A program made the position numbers and the translations under genes. From the NCBI GenBank assembly GCA_024734495.1, contig JALMQS010000069.1, positions 3,120,742-3,184,741 of the forward strand: a stretch of DNA of 64,000 nt, given 5' to 3'. Origin of the DNA: Forficula auricularia (Eukaryota; Arthropoda; Insecta; Dermaptera; Forficulidae). Positions 41,201 through 51,376 of the stretch are shown piece after piece (position 1 is the first letter of the stretch; each line of letters opens with the position of its first letter). The notes under the pieces were generated by a model. That model had not been told where the DNA came from. It searched no databases and worked only from the letters and a program-made list of their open reading frames with translations.

Positions 41201-43285
41201 TTTCCCTGTACTACAGATACTATCATGGTGTCTGTTCAGTAGAGCTGAAATCAATTATCCCCCCTAAAGCCCTCTTTGCTAGAAACACGCGGTTTTCGAA
41301 AGCCCAGCACCCCTTCGCTGTCAAATTGGATAAAAGCCGAACCAACGCTTTCGCCAACTCTTTTATCCCTATGACCTCCAGAGACTGGAACTCACTTCCA
41401 GCCACCGTCTTCCCCTAGACTTATAACCTCCAGCTGTTTAAGACCCGCATCCACAGTTACCTTCGACCCCCGCACAGCCCATAAAATTTATAAAAAACAA
41501 AAAAGTAAGGAAAAATATTACATGCTTCCTTCATTGACCCTTTTGAACCCTGAAGAAGGAGGGAAGATCCTGCGAAACGTCGGTTATAAAAAACTAAAAA
41601 GAAAATTTTCCAATTAATACTTTTTTATTGAAAATAATATTTTTTTATTTATTCCTGGATTGCTTTCTTTTCAATGTCAGTTTTAAATATATATTTTATT
41701 AATTTTACTCGAGCCCTATTTGGGCTTTAAATTTTACAATTTTAATGTTATTTTCAGATACCATACATTTTGTTGAAATATGCGTTTTCCTCTTCTATCT
41801 TATACTTACTTACCCTCTGCATTTCTTTCCTTCAGCTCCCCTTGCCTCTCTCCATATATTTCCACACCTTACTCTTGCCCAAGCTCTCTTCTCTTCATTT
41901 CTTTTCTCTTCTTCCCAGTAGCTTTCTCTACTTATATCAGTGATTCTCAACCACTGTGCCGCGGCACTTTTGTGTGCCGCGAAATTCTTGAAGTGTACCG
42001 CCAAATTTTAGAAATGCAAACAATAAAAATAATTATTTTGTATGTATTTTATTTAATGAGTTATTATTATTTCCAGTTCAGCCATTCAGATCACATAATT
42101 TAATGTAAAGCTAAATAAATAAGCTTGATAAATATATTTATATTGGCTTAGCAATTTTTTATAAAAACGACTTTCTATGCGCCCCTAGGGGTTGGGTCGA
42201 TTTAGCTGCACGCTAGTGTAGTTCAGTTTGCTATTTACTTGCTTGCTGTGTGGTTGAATTTATAAATTTATATATTTGCTTTGTTCTCAAACTTAAATAA
42301 AATGTATTCAAAGGTAATATGTATATGATTCGTCTTTTCTAATAATATTTTTTTTTGAAAAAATTATTTTTATTTTAAAATTTTATTGTTACTGTGCCGC
42401 CAAATTTTGAAATTATTAAAAGTGTGCCTGATCAAAAAAAAGGTTGAGAATCACTGACTTATATATTACCCTTTTAATTTTTACCTTATACCTACTAACT
42501 TTATTCTTCTTTTTTTTTTATTTTAGAATATTCGAGATGAAAATTATAAGCCCGAATCTGATGAGGAAGATGAGGAAGAGGAGAATGTGCCCAGCGCAGA
42601 CAATTGGACGAAATCGAGCCTGAAGGCCAATCAAGGGGAGGAAATTCAATCGGTGGTTGTTTGCGTGAATCCTTACCAGGTGGAGGGCGAGAGCCAGCTG
42701 CTCGGCGAGCTCAAGCAGCCACCCGCCCCCGAGGCCAACGGCGGCGACAAGCTCTTCACTTGTGATATCTGCCAGATTGTATCTTTCCCGAGCCGAGCCC
42801 TTCTCGAGGGCCACCGGGACACGCATGGCCGGCGTCCATACGCCTGTCCAATGCCCAATTGTGTTAAAAATTTCTTCCGACGCCGCGAGTTGCAACGTCA
42901 CATGTTCACACACACAGGCGAAAAGCCCCACGAGTGTGACGTCTGTAATAAACGCTTCTCGCGTCGCGACAAGTTGACGCGACACAAAAAAATTCACATT
43001 CGTCAGAGTTTGATGAATAATTCGCTTAACGGACAAGCCACAACAGCAACAACAACAACAACAACAACATCAAATGCCGATAAAATACCAAGTGTTTTCA
43101 AATGCAAAGAGTGTAGTAAAAGCTACGCGTCGAAACTTGAACTGGCCAGACACGCGAAAGCGCTTCATCCGAAAAAGAAGATCCACGGCTGCAACCAGTG
43201 CAGTAAGGCGTTCACCAGAGTCAAGAAATTGGAGCAACATATGAACAAACTGCACGGGAGACTCGCGACCAATATCTCTCTCTAG
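35078..43285 (+). CDS. ZAD-C2H2 zinc-finger protein, 4 exons, about 613 aa
   Basis: Exons are 35078-35233, 35310-35438, 38452-39249 and 42527-43285, all joining in phase 0. Residues about 18-67 form a ZAD (zinc-finger-associated domain): CRFC at 18-21 and CHRC at 64-67. Residues about 100-168 are acidic and Ser/Asp-rich. Seven C2H2 fingers occupy about 170-360 (exon 3), with TGERPY-type linkers between several. An acidic spacer (about 362-437) follows, then five more fingers at about 438-608 (exon 4). A threonine run lies between the third and fourth fingers of exon 4. ZAD proteins are arthropod nuclear DNA-binding factors that dimerise through the ZAD. An in-frame TAA at 35060-35062 limits the start to 35078 (or the Met four codons on). 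I recognise the family but not a named orthologue. The coding exons are far richer in G+C than their surroundings. Confidence 0.93.
35310..35438 (+). CDS. ZAD zinc-finger gene exon 2 (GC donor)
   Basis: The acceptor is TTTTGGACAG and the exon is 43 codons. It holds the second ZAD pair (CHRC) and the long C-terminal ZAD helix. Only AAG/GCAAGT at 35439-35440 keeps phase 0 with the next exon. The nearby GT at 35443 would shift the frame. Confidence 0.88.
35520..36570. repeat. Cluster of decayed hammerhead-like inverted elements in ZAD gene intron 2
   Basis: Repeated boxes CTTCTGCTTGATGCA / TGCATCAAGCAGAAGAC and GCCGAGAGAGTAGCA occur in both orientations. CTGATGG...CGAAAC motifs lie at about 35704-35745 (+) and 36252-36295 (-), and weaker ones at about 35612-35650 and 36345-36380. 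At least two inverted pairs are overlapped or fused. Confidence 0.65.
36596..37402 (-). mobile_element. 5'-truncated RTE-like LINE in ZAD gene intron 2
   Basis: Minus strand matches the C-terminal RT part of 5492-8430, cut off just before FADDIALLG. It ends with an ATGATGATGAT tail. The 9-bp CAAATAAAT occurs at both sides (about 36580 and 37408) and may be the target duplication. Frameshifts are present. Confidence 0.83.
37986..38021 (-). ncRNA. Hammerhead-like motif, family 1 (C3 mutated)
   Basis: Minus strand: ATGAAGA in place of CTGAAGA, helix II GGAGG...CCTCC, GAAAC, GTC, GGC. The C-to-A change at C3 should abolish cleavage. Everything else is intact. Confidence 0.4.
38130..38166 (+). 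ncRNA. Hammerhead-like motif, family 1, sense in intron 2
   Basis: CC-CTGAAGA (38132-38138), extra A, helix II GGAG...CTCC, GAAAC (38157-38161), GTC, GGCTTTG. Helix I CAAAACC against GGCUUUG gives six of seven pairs. It is in sense orientation in the ZAD gene intron with the GC donor. Confidence 0.5.
38452..39249 (+). CDS. ZAD zinc-finger gene exon 3, seven C2H2 fingers
   Basis: The acceptor is ATATTTTCAG and the donor is ACACAT/GTAAGC; 266 codons. It encodes [11 protein letters not shown], an acidic linker and seven fingers of the CX2C-X12-HX3-4H type. Reading past the donor reaches a stop four codons on (39259-39261), so an unspliced transcript would end after finger seven. Confidence 0.94.
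39590..39900. repeat. Palindrome with degenerate hammerhead-like ends
   Basis: Arms of about 115 bp centred near 39745, nearly perfect. The left border on the minus strand has TTGATAAAGTCCG...CGGACGAAACGTTG. The right border has TTGATGATG. It is in intron 3 of the ZAD gene. Confidence 0.78.
40556..41486 (+). pseudogene. Jockey/CR1-like LINE fragment, RT C-terminal part
   Basis: Reads [18 protein letters not shown], is broken by the SINE, then [40 protein letters not shown] and [14 protein letters not shown]. An in-frame TAG follows the last block (41416-41418). Matches the elements at 54787 and 60107. Confidence 0.85.
40641..41012 (-). mobile_element. tRNA-derived SINE with poly-A tail
   Basis: T-run of about 22 at the left end (minus-strand poly-A) and a tRNA-like head at about 40930-41010 with GGTTCGATTCCC (box B). 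It interrupts the LINE codons for [11 protein letters not shown] second copy is at 985-1296. Confidence 0.82.
41548..41583 (+). ncRNA. Hammerhead-like motif, family 1, sense in intron 3
   Basis: CC-CTGAAGA (41550-41556), extra A, hairpin with GGAGGG...ATCCTGC (one or two mispairs), GAAAC (41574-41578), GTC, GGTT. Helix I AACC/GGUU is four pairs. Confidence 0.45.
41938..42456. mobile_element. Non-autonomous hAT element in ZAD gene intron 3
   Basis: Ends CAGTGATTCTCAACC and GGTTGAGAATCACTG (perfect 15-bp inverted repeats), flanked by perfect 8-bp ACTTATAT (41930-41937 and 42457-42464). Subterminal GTGCCGCGGCAC-like boxes are present. It ends 70 bp upstream of exon 4. Confidence 0.93.
42527..43285 (+). 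CDS. ZAD zinc-finger gene exon 4, five C2H2 fingers and stop
   Basis: The acceptor is a T-run ending ATTTTAG. The exon has 252 codons and a TAG stop. It begins [15 protein letters not shown], then encodes five fingers. The second finger has CX4C spacing (CPMPNC). A CAA/ACA trinucleotide run at about 43039-43070 encodes mostly threonine. Confidence 0.93.
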   Translation, partial: NIRDENYKPESDEEDEEEENVPSADNWTKSSLKANQGEEIQSVVVCVNPYQVEGESQLLGELKQPPAPEANGGDKLFTCDICQIVSFPSRALLEGHRDTHGRRPYACPMPNCVKNFFRRRELQRHMFTHTGEKPHECDVCNKRFSRRDKLTRHKKIHIRQSLMNNSLNGQATTATTTTTTTSNADKIPSVFKCKECSKSYASKLELARHAKALHPKKKIHGCNQCSKAFTRVKKLEQHMNKLHGRLATNISL

Positions 43286-46150
43286 TCGTAGTTTTAGATT
43301 CCTTAGAGGTTTCGATTTCTATTTTACAACGTCTTGGGACATCAAAACATGATATATATTTTATATATAAAGCAAGTATTTGGTAATTATATTTATATAT
43401 TTAAATAACCATATTAATAAATATTCTTTTTAGGAGAGATAATTAAATTAATAAAAAAAACTCTTTATTTATTTCTTCTTCAGATAAATAAATAGACAAA
43501 ATAAATAATTATTTTTATATTAAATGTTTATCCAAGAAGTGAAATCTGAATGTATTATTGACGTGTCTTGTAATGGCAAAACAGAGAAATTTAATCCATT
43601 TTTCCACCGCAATTAATATACAGCCATACAATCAGATTTCTCTTTTTCATTATTATAAAATGGTTGATCCATTTCTTCTTTATTCGATATTTATTATTTA
43701 ACAGCTAAAAATTAAAAAAAAACAATTTTAAACTATATTTAAACGCCTCCCAATCAATCACATAGCTATTTATTATATGAATTTCGCCTTTCGGCCGTTT
43801 ACATCCAGCACATCATTTACAATTTTTCTTCCAAAATTTAACAGCGCTCTATTTTATTCTAATAGTGTTTATAGTTAGGAATCTGAATATTTTTATTATG
43901 TAGTTGAGTGTTGAAGATATTATTTTTTTTTTTACCTTGGGGCGCAATCACTACGTCACAAGACAATTGTAAATTTAATTAAGTAAATTAGAGAACAAAG
44001 AAAATATTAAGAAATGAATTTAATTTATTTATGAACGAATCAAAGATTTTAGTAGAAATATTTTTACATTGCACATCAGAGGGTCTCGTCCCCTCGGGAA
44101 TCGAACCCAAGCGCTAACTAGCTTGCCGGGCCCTTAGCCGAAAAAAATCTGTTGCTTTATTTTCTTATATATGTTGCATATCGGAGAGAGATTCGTCTTA
44201 AGGTTTCGGCAAGCTAGTTAGCGCTTGGGTTCGATTCCCGAGGGAACGAGACCCTCTGATGTGCAATGTAAAAATATTTCTACTAAAATCTTTGATTCGT
44301 TCCTAAATAAATTAAATTCATTTCTTAAAATTATTATCGGATTGATTTTTGAAATCTTTTTTCTAAAAAGAAACTCAAGAAAGATGCTTAAATCTTTACA
44401 TTAATTATTTAAAGAAAATATTGTTTTATTGTATGTAAAAGGATCACCTGGGGTTTGAACCCGAGATTTTCGCATGTGTTTACAAATTTTAAAATTATTT
44501 TTGAATTTTTTTTTCTTTTATTATCCTAAACAATGGCGGAAACTAGTAAAAGAACAGTAGCTACACTTTTAATATAAAAATTATTATTTATTATTATCTG
44601 AAGGGAAAAAAAATATTTTTTACTTTATATTGATTAAGAACCAGAACTAGTCAGGAAAAACCAAATTTTAATTTATTTATTATTATTTATTATTTACATT
44701 TATTTATTTATCTATGAATGTGATTTTAATTTTCTATAACATAGAGAGGTCATAATGGGGCCATCATGGATTTCAATAAAATTTTATATGTACCTAGTCC
44801 TTTGTATGAACAAGTGACTAACCTATACAGAAAGTTTTTTATTAGATGGGCGGGAGGGGGGATCTTCAATCTTTATATAAAAGTATAAAATAAATAAAAT
44901 TCTTTTATAAAAAATAATTTGAAAATGTTTATTGAAACCCAAACATTTCGGAAAAAATTTTAAAAAATATTTGCTTTATATTCCTTTTTTCAAATTTCCA
45001 TTGATAAGGGAGAATTTCTCCCGAATCTTTTTGATTTCAAATAAATGTTTTTAGATCATAACAATTCTCTTTAATATGTTAATTATTCTTTAATATATTA
45101 ATTAGAAAATTATTTAAATCCATTATTTCTTACATAGAAATATATAAATTCGGATATTATTATTACTTAATATCTGACAAAAATCACCTGCATTCGATTC
45201 GCGATTAAATCAAATATAGGAAACTTATGATTAATTATACAATTTATAAATACATAAAAGACAAGATGATTTATACTATTGTTATGATAATAGCAACAGT
45301 CTCACCTCTCTCTTAAACGCATCTATATATAAATATAAATTTAGTTTATCCTTATAAAATTTTTGAAGGAAAAACATTCTAAGTATTTATTAAAAAAAAA
45401 AAACGTTTCCTCAGGAAAAGATTTCTCGGTATATACATGTCTGATCCACATATAAAATTTTAATGAAATCCCTGTGGACCTCCTTACATTGTAATCTTTA
45501 AGAAAGATATACTAGCTATAGTGAGAATTTCATTGTCTACACATTTAATAAAATGCCAAATATATTCTGTTCAAGTCAGTTCTTTCCTAGTCTCATTTAA
45601 AAGTAATATATACCTACATATATACGAAGGGAGGTTTTGGTTATTCTAATAAAACCAATTCATTAATAATTATGCATACTTTTTACCTCTAGACACTGAT
45701 AGGCAGAAAAAGTGAATCGAATGAGAATTTGAAATAGTTCACTTATAAAAATAATAGAAATAAATCGGGTGTTCATATTATTACAGGCACTATTGCTAAC
45801 ATTATTATTAATGGAGCTACGAAACCGATTAATTAGGCAAACTTGTAGGTTTTTTTTTAAGACGGTTACAGTGGACAAAACAGAAAAATAATTGAGGCTT
45901 AACCAACTCTATCTACATGCTAAATTTCAAGTTTCTATATAGTTTTAACAGCTTAGATGGTTTAGGCCTGTAATAGAGAGACAGAAGGCGAGATATCACA
46001 TTAAAAATACCACGTTGTCACCATTTTTGGTAAAAATATATTTGATACCTTATATTGTGTGATAATATTAATTTTTAAAACAAATTACAATCAAATAAGG
46101 TTATTTTATAAAAATTATCATTTTTAAAAATATGAAAATCGAACATTTTT
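43286..46150. other. AT-rich intergenic stretch without a recognised gene
   Basis: Apart from the inverted pair at 44021-44331 and fragments of the CTCCCGAAAC/AAACGTTT-type repeat at about 44910-45060, I see no gene. The first bases are the 3' UTR of the ZAD gene; AATAAA occurs near 43420. Confidence 0.5.
44021..44331. repeat. Inverted pair of tRNA-like units
   Basis: Arms of about 110 bp around about 80 bp of spacer. Each contains AGCGCTTGGGTTCGATTCCC and GCAATGTAAAAATATTTC or inverse. Same family as the palindrome at 14121-14401. Confidence 0.82.
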
Positions 46151-46440
46151 CTTTCTTTTTTAAGCTTTTTATAAAAAACTGATGTGACCACCCACATAAC
46201 TTTACCACACACCTGCCCCCTCTATTTAATATTTTAGTCTTTTTACATAAGGTCCTATAGGGTGCATATATGAGAAATGTTGTACAAAGTGTCTAGGGTT
46301 TGATAATTCTATTTTTGAACCCCCCCCCCCCCACCGATTTTTTAGTTTGAAAAATTACAATTAAGATCCTTCCCACCTTTAATTTAGAATTCGTTCGCAA
46401 CCAAAATTTAACCAGCTCTTAATCTCAATACAAATGAATG
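46150..46440 (-). repeat. Fragment of the unclassified G-rich repeat
   Basis: Inverse match to parts of 2180-2760, including CAACCAAAATTTAACCAGCT and a C-run at 46320-46333. Confidence 0.55.
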
Positions 46441-47350
46441 GGTCATATAAAAGTCACTTTAATTTGTGATATTTTCTATTTTAATCCATATATCATCTGA
46501 TGATTTAAGTATATTTAATATTATTTTTATTTTTTATTATCATTAAAATAGAAACATTTTTCTAAATTAATGCTGTTAAGTTTTGTTTTAAACTGTTGTT
46601 TTATTTATTTATTTATTTATTTATTGTCTTTATAAAATACCTATGTTTATAATTTTTAAGATCTAGTGCAATATTTGTTTAGAAAGAGCAAATCAAAAAA
46701 ATATACAAATACCTTTTTAGTCAGCTTCTGTAATTTAAATATATATTTGATAATTTACTAGTCATTTTCCTGGTAAATACCGTGTAAAATATTTTTTCCT
46801 CTTCCTATAAATATTTTAATTTTTAAATCTTCTATATCATTATTTATAATATATTTTATAAGAGTAAGTTAAAGAGATATCCTCTGCTTGATGCGAATAA
46901 ATATACACACATATTTATAAATTTATATAATATGAAGTGTTTAGAATCAAAACCCGCTAAATCAGTGTTACAAAATTTTTCAGAAGAACATATAAACATG
47001 AAAATTGTTAATGTTTTGATGTGAAGGCTGAAATTTGAAAGCGATATTCTTAATGTTCTAGGGGGTTTTGAATCAAATCCTTATGCCTCTAGATCAGTGT
47101 TCCGCAAAGTGTGTGCCGCGGAACACCGGTGTACCGTAGTCATTAAATGGCGTGCCGCGGAAAAATATCAAGTTTTGTGAAGATAATGCACCTACACATA
47201 GCTGAGAGTTATGCGAGTAGCAAGAGATGAGAGCAGCCTTAATAACGATTACTCCAAATTTTGTCTGCTCGCATGTGCTCAGTTAAGCAGGCTCACATTT
47301 CTCATAAAACATCTTTTCATATTATTTGATTTTAATAATAAATAAATAAA

Positions 47351-47904
47351 GAGTGTTTTTTTAGAGGTTCACAACTTTAAATGAAAATAAAACAAAGAAA
47401 AATATTTTTAATATCAATGAAACTGGCTTTATTGGAAAAATAATTTTATGTCATTAATGTTTGAATATGATTTCAGCCATGTGACCGCAGCAGTGTAGAT
47501 GGCCCAATCTGGATTTCTAATTTTCACACACTTTTCGTAGCAATTGCGGCCGTATTTTGACAATAATTCGCCACATGTTGTGTTTCAAAAGTGTTCAATC
47601 GGCTTTTGGGATATGTCAAGTCACTTGTCTACTCCGATAAACCAAAGACGATTCAACACTTGGAACACAACATTCTGCGAATTGTTGGCGAAATACGGCC
47701 GCAATTGCTGCGAAAAGTGTGTGAAAATTGGAAATCCAGATTGGGCCATCTACTCGCCAGCCGCGGCGGCCACATGGCTAAAATCATATTCAAACCTTAA
47801 TTGCATAAAATTATCTTTCCAATAAAGCCAGTTTCAGTGATATTAAAAATATTTTTCTTTGTTTTATTTTAATTTAAAGTTGTGAACCTCTAAAAAAAAC
47901 ACCC
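47351..47904. mobile_element. Foldback made of two inverted ends of one Tc1/mariner-like transposon
   Basis: Ends GTGTTTTTTTAGAGGTTC and its inverse, with long arms (about 47355-47600 and 47640-47900). Both arms include the transposase 3' coding end and its terminal inverted repeat. It looks like an element whose 5' part was replaced by an inverted copy of the 3' part. Confidence 0.82.
47591..47800 (+). pseudogene. Transposase C-terminal remnant (Tc1/mariner-like)
   Basis: Reads SDKPKTIQHLEHNILRIVGE, RPQLLRKVCENWKSRLG and ASRGGHMAKIIF. The block ending RSRGGHM-like is the usual C-terminus of an insect Tc1/mariner-like transposase. Only about 70 codons remain. Confidence 0.7.
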
Positions 47905-48499
47905 TTTATTAAATAAACATTGGTTTTATTTCTTTGATGTACCTCTATAAATTTTATTAAACCAATTATTTTACATTAATTAATGTATACCTTGTATTTT
48001 AGCTTCGATTTCGGAGATTGCTTCTCCACCATCGAGTGTCCTTATTAATCTTTAGTCCTTGTTTTTAGTAAGAGGAAAAATCTAATTAGATAAAAAAACC
48101 TCTTTTCCGATAATTATTTAAATTCCATTATTCCCCAATCAAATCGATTGGTTTCCTCCCCCGATGTACCTCTAAAATGTCTTAATTTGATAGGTGTGCC
48201 TTGAACACAAAAAGTTTGCGGAACACTGCTCTGGATAACTGTTTGAACTTTTAAAAAATCACATATATTAACTAATTAATTGATTCTAATTAAGTTGGCA
48301 TGGCAACAATAAATTAATTATTATTATTGATATAGAAAATAAACAAACATGTTCTTCGTTCTAATATGTGTACTTCATAATTTATTTATAATATATTGAA
48401 TATTAAAATTTACTTCATGTGGGGTTTAAAATCAAAACCCGTTAAATCAAAAAATTTTAAAGATTCACTTTTTGGTGATTTTTTAAAAGTTCAAACAGT

Positions 48500-48540
48500 T
48501 ATCTAGAGCAGTGTTCCGCAAACTTTTTGTGTTCAAGGCA
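48500..48540 (+). mobile_element. End fragment of the hAT family
   Basis: ATCTAGAG followed by CAGTGTTCCGCAAACTTTTT. The element breaks off after about 35 bp. The 8-mer is the reverse complement of the duplication at the other two copies. Confidence 0.6.
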
Positions 48541-48817
48541 TATCACCACATATAATTAAAAAATCTTATCTTTGATTGTTTTTATAAATATAAATATATA
48601 ATACAAATCTTTTATAGAAAACAATCTTATAACGTTTATTTAAAATTCAAACGTTTTTGAAGAATTTCTCCCTTTATCAATGGAATTTTAGAAATTTGAA
48701 GGATAGTTGTTTTAAAAAATCTACTCGTCACTTTTTAAATCAACTATTTTTTCAAATTTCTTATATATATCCTTAAAATTTAGGGAACGCGGTGTTGGTT
48801 TATAGTGAAACATTGTT

Positions 48818-48888
48818 AAATTAAATTAGGTTGGAGTTGGTGGTGTCTCTCCTTGTGAAACACCACCAACTCCAACCTAATTTAATTT
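48818..48888. repeat. Perfect 29-bp-arm hairpin
   Basis: AGGTTGGAGTTGGTGGTGT and its inverse complement around a 13-bp loop. Sits inside a CTCCCTTTATC-type repeat between 48600 and 48915. Confidence 0.8.
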
Positions 48889-48914
48889 ATATATATCCTT
48901 TGATAAAGGGAGAA

Positions 48915-49262
48915 ATTCTTTAATTGAAAAGTTTTTGTTTTGCCGAGAATAGCAGAGTTGTTGATTCACAAAGAGAAACAAAGAGGTTGTCCTCTGCTTG
49001 ATGCAAATAAACATACACACATATATATGAGTTCTAGGCTGACCACCAGTGATGAAAGAACACCAAGTTTTCAATATCCATATGATATTGAGTCCATGAA
49101 AAACATTTATAATTGAAGAAAGACTGATGATGAAGACCAAGTCTTCGAAACTATAGTCTCAAACAAATAAATAATATATATACAGATATATCATCTCGAT
49201 ATATATATGTGTGTATGTTTGTTTGCATCAGGCAGAGGACGGCCTCTTTGTTTCTCTTTGTG
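48915..49262. mobile_element. Foldback element with hammerhead-like motif
   Basis: Arms carry CAGAGTTGTTGATTCACAAA and CCTCTTTGTTTCTCTTTGTG. The right arm has a complete family 2 motif; the left arm lacks it. The loop holds one unit of the 84-bp segment that is tandem at 10455-10625. Confidence 0.8.
49122..49160 (+). ncRNA. Hammerhead-like motif, family 2
   Basis: CTGATGA (49124-49130), extra T, hairpin GAAGAC-CAA-GTCTTC (six pairs), GAAAC (49147-49151), TATA, GTC (49156-49158). Identical in the core to 10638-10676. Confidence 0.45.
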
Positions 49263-49554
49263 GAGAAATTCTCCAGAAAGGTTTGAATTTTAAATAAAAG
49301 TTTTAAGATTGTTTTCTATAAAAGATTTATAAGTATATATAAATATTATTTATTTATTTTATTTTATTAAAACTATAATTTCTATTCTTTTTTTAAAAAT
49401 TTTTATTAGTTTTTGCTCTTGAGCATGACTACTCATTTGATTGATTAGCTTTTACAAGCAAAGTCTTTCGAGGTTTAGGTTGCCCCTATTGTTCTTTAGA
49501 GCCTTTATTAAAAAACTAATCTTCATTCAATTAAGTATTCGCTCAAGAGAAAAA

Positions 49555-49594
49555 GACTGAAGATGACGGCCAAGCCTTCGAAAATATAGTCTCT
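49555..49594 (+). ncRNA. Hammerhead-like motif, family 2 (decayed)
   Basis: CTGAAGA (49557-49563), hairpin with GGC-CAA-GCC, GAAAATATAGTC. The C after GAAA is A, which weakens helix III. Confidence 0.3.
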
Positions 49595-49634
49595 AACAAA
49601 TTAAATATACGCACACACACACACATATAATATA

Positions 49635-50090
49635 TACAAGGTGTTTCAGGAGGAATAGTAAATATTTTGGGAGATGGTAGTATGGACGAATTGCAATAAA
49701 AAATGCCATATAACATGTGTCCAATTTTTATTGAGTACAGAGATACAGCTGTTAGTATGTAACCCAATATCAACATACTCACCATATCTAAAAACGTGCG
49801 GCCTGTTTACACGCTACAGTAGACTTGGCCAACAAATCACAATGAAAACTTCAATGTAAACTAAAGCACAGCTTTAAAACTTGAACATCAACACTCTATT
49901 GCTGACATTCGATAAATACGCCCATAGCAACCGATGTACCAAGACATGAAACGAAAATGCATTGAACTCAGCTGTATCTCTGTACTCAATAAAAATTGGA
50001 CACATGTTATATGGCATTTTTTATTGCAATACGTTTATACTACCACCTCCTAAAATATTTACTATTCCTCCTGAAACACCCTGAATACCT
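49635..50090. mobile_element. Foldback element with GTGTTTCAGGAGGAATAG ends
   Basis: Left arm about 49635-49750 and right arm about 49970-50090 are near-perfect inverse repeats separated by about 220 bp. No coding capacity. Superfamily not assigned. Confidence 0.8.
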
Positions 50091-50851
50091 ATATATATGG
50101 AGGGTATACGGTGTATACCCTGTGGTTTGATCTGAGCAAATAGCCTATACCCTAGGCTAGGTTGTACATTTTATTTTAAATTACAGTTTCGTCATTTATT
50201 AAATAACCCCTTCCCGCTTTATAGCTATGATTTTTACCGACCTTCTGCTAATTTTACGACTACAACACTGCATATAATATATATATTTATTTGAATCAAG
50301 CATAGGACGCTCATTGATTTACTCCTAAAATTCAACATCTCTGCTACTCTCGACAAGAAAACCTTGTCAATTTATATCTATATACTATTGAGTTAAAAAC
50401 ATTCTAAAAAACAAAATATTTCAATTTTAATTAAATCACACTAAGAATTAATATATTACTACTATAAATATTAATAACAAATGAGTTTTTAATTTTCAAA
50501 TTTCAAAATTTTTTGAAATTTACCTCAATGTTAACTTTACAAGTTAACGAAATAATTCTTAGTAAAGAAAGTAAAAGGTCATGACAAGGTATATCCAGAT
50601 TTGATATGTTTAATTTCAGAAGAGAGATAAACTTGTCATGCATGCCCTTAAATTCTAATATAAATAACTACTATTGAGAAATAATAAATTTAAACTAATC
50701 AATATTTTTCCAATGAATTTATAATGTCAAAACTTTTCCAAATACGAAAACATATATCTATGTAAGTAAGTATAGTGAAATGATTAAATGTAATATTTAT
50801 ATTTTAAAATACAAATACATGAAAAAAATGAACTAAAACTTTATTATTATT

Positions 50852-51376
50852 TGTTGCGTTTGGACCCTTGGGATCACGAAAAGCTTGATGTTTCTTTCTG
50901 GTAGACCTTCCACGCCTCTAACTTTTTCCGGAACGTTTTATCGAGTTCCATTGTCAGGTTATGCAATTTTTCCTGGCCGGATGAGTGTGTTGATGTTAAA
51001 GGTGCCCAGGTATGTATGGATTTTTGGTGTTATTCTTCCATTGTTTCTTCCTTGATTTCGTGATGGTCCTGGTCCCCCAGAATCTGAATGCCCGGTTGCC
51101 ACTCGAGGGTGGGTGGATTGGTTACCACCTGGGCTAATCTTGTTTTTGCCTCTCACGATTCATGGTTGCTTGTTACGAAATTTTTGTCATGCGCATGCTC
51201 GAGGTTTTGTAGAACCAGAGATTGTCAGTTTCTGGAGTCGAGGGGCCGGTTTTTTATTATTTTCAAATTAATTCACTTTGCTTCTTTCTGGGATCGGACT
51301 GATGAAGTCTAGGTTGATGTTCTCCTAATCGGATTAGAAAAGTTGGTGATTTAATCGATTGCGTTACCGACCCCTC
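50852..51376 (-). mobile_element. 525-bp non-autonomous retroposon with 19-bp TSD
   Basis: Flanked by CTAAAACTTTATTATTATT at 50833-50851 and 51377-51395. On the minus strand it includes a short frame ending TYLGTFNINTLIRPGK, which resembles the start of a LINE endonuclease, then jumps to a 3' tail of AATAATAAT type. It seems to be a LINE with head and tail joined and the middle deleted. Confidence 0.75.

Larger units (their letters stand above)
40374..41690. mobile_element. Hammerhead-like foldback element split by a LINE with a SINE inside it
   Basis: Left arm about 40374-40544 and right arm about 41518-41690 are inverse copies. A LINE fragment (40556-41486, +) fills the middle and itself contains a SINE (40641-41012, -). 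Order of insertion: foldback, LINE, SINE. Confidence 0.82.
47095..48228 (-). mobile_element. Non-autonomous hAT element hosting a foldback transposon
   Basis: Ends CAGTGTTCCGCAAAG and TTTGCGGAACACTG, flanked by CTCTAGAT (47087-47094) and CTCTGGAT (48229-48236). It is the third copy of the family at 18836 and 33121. The insert at 47351-47904 splits it. Confidence 0.88.

Noticed and set aside
50959..51156. 65-codon open frame as a possible small gene
   Set aside because: Better explained as part of a 525-bp retroposon with a 19-bp target duplication.
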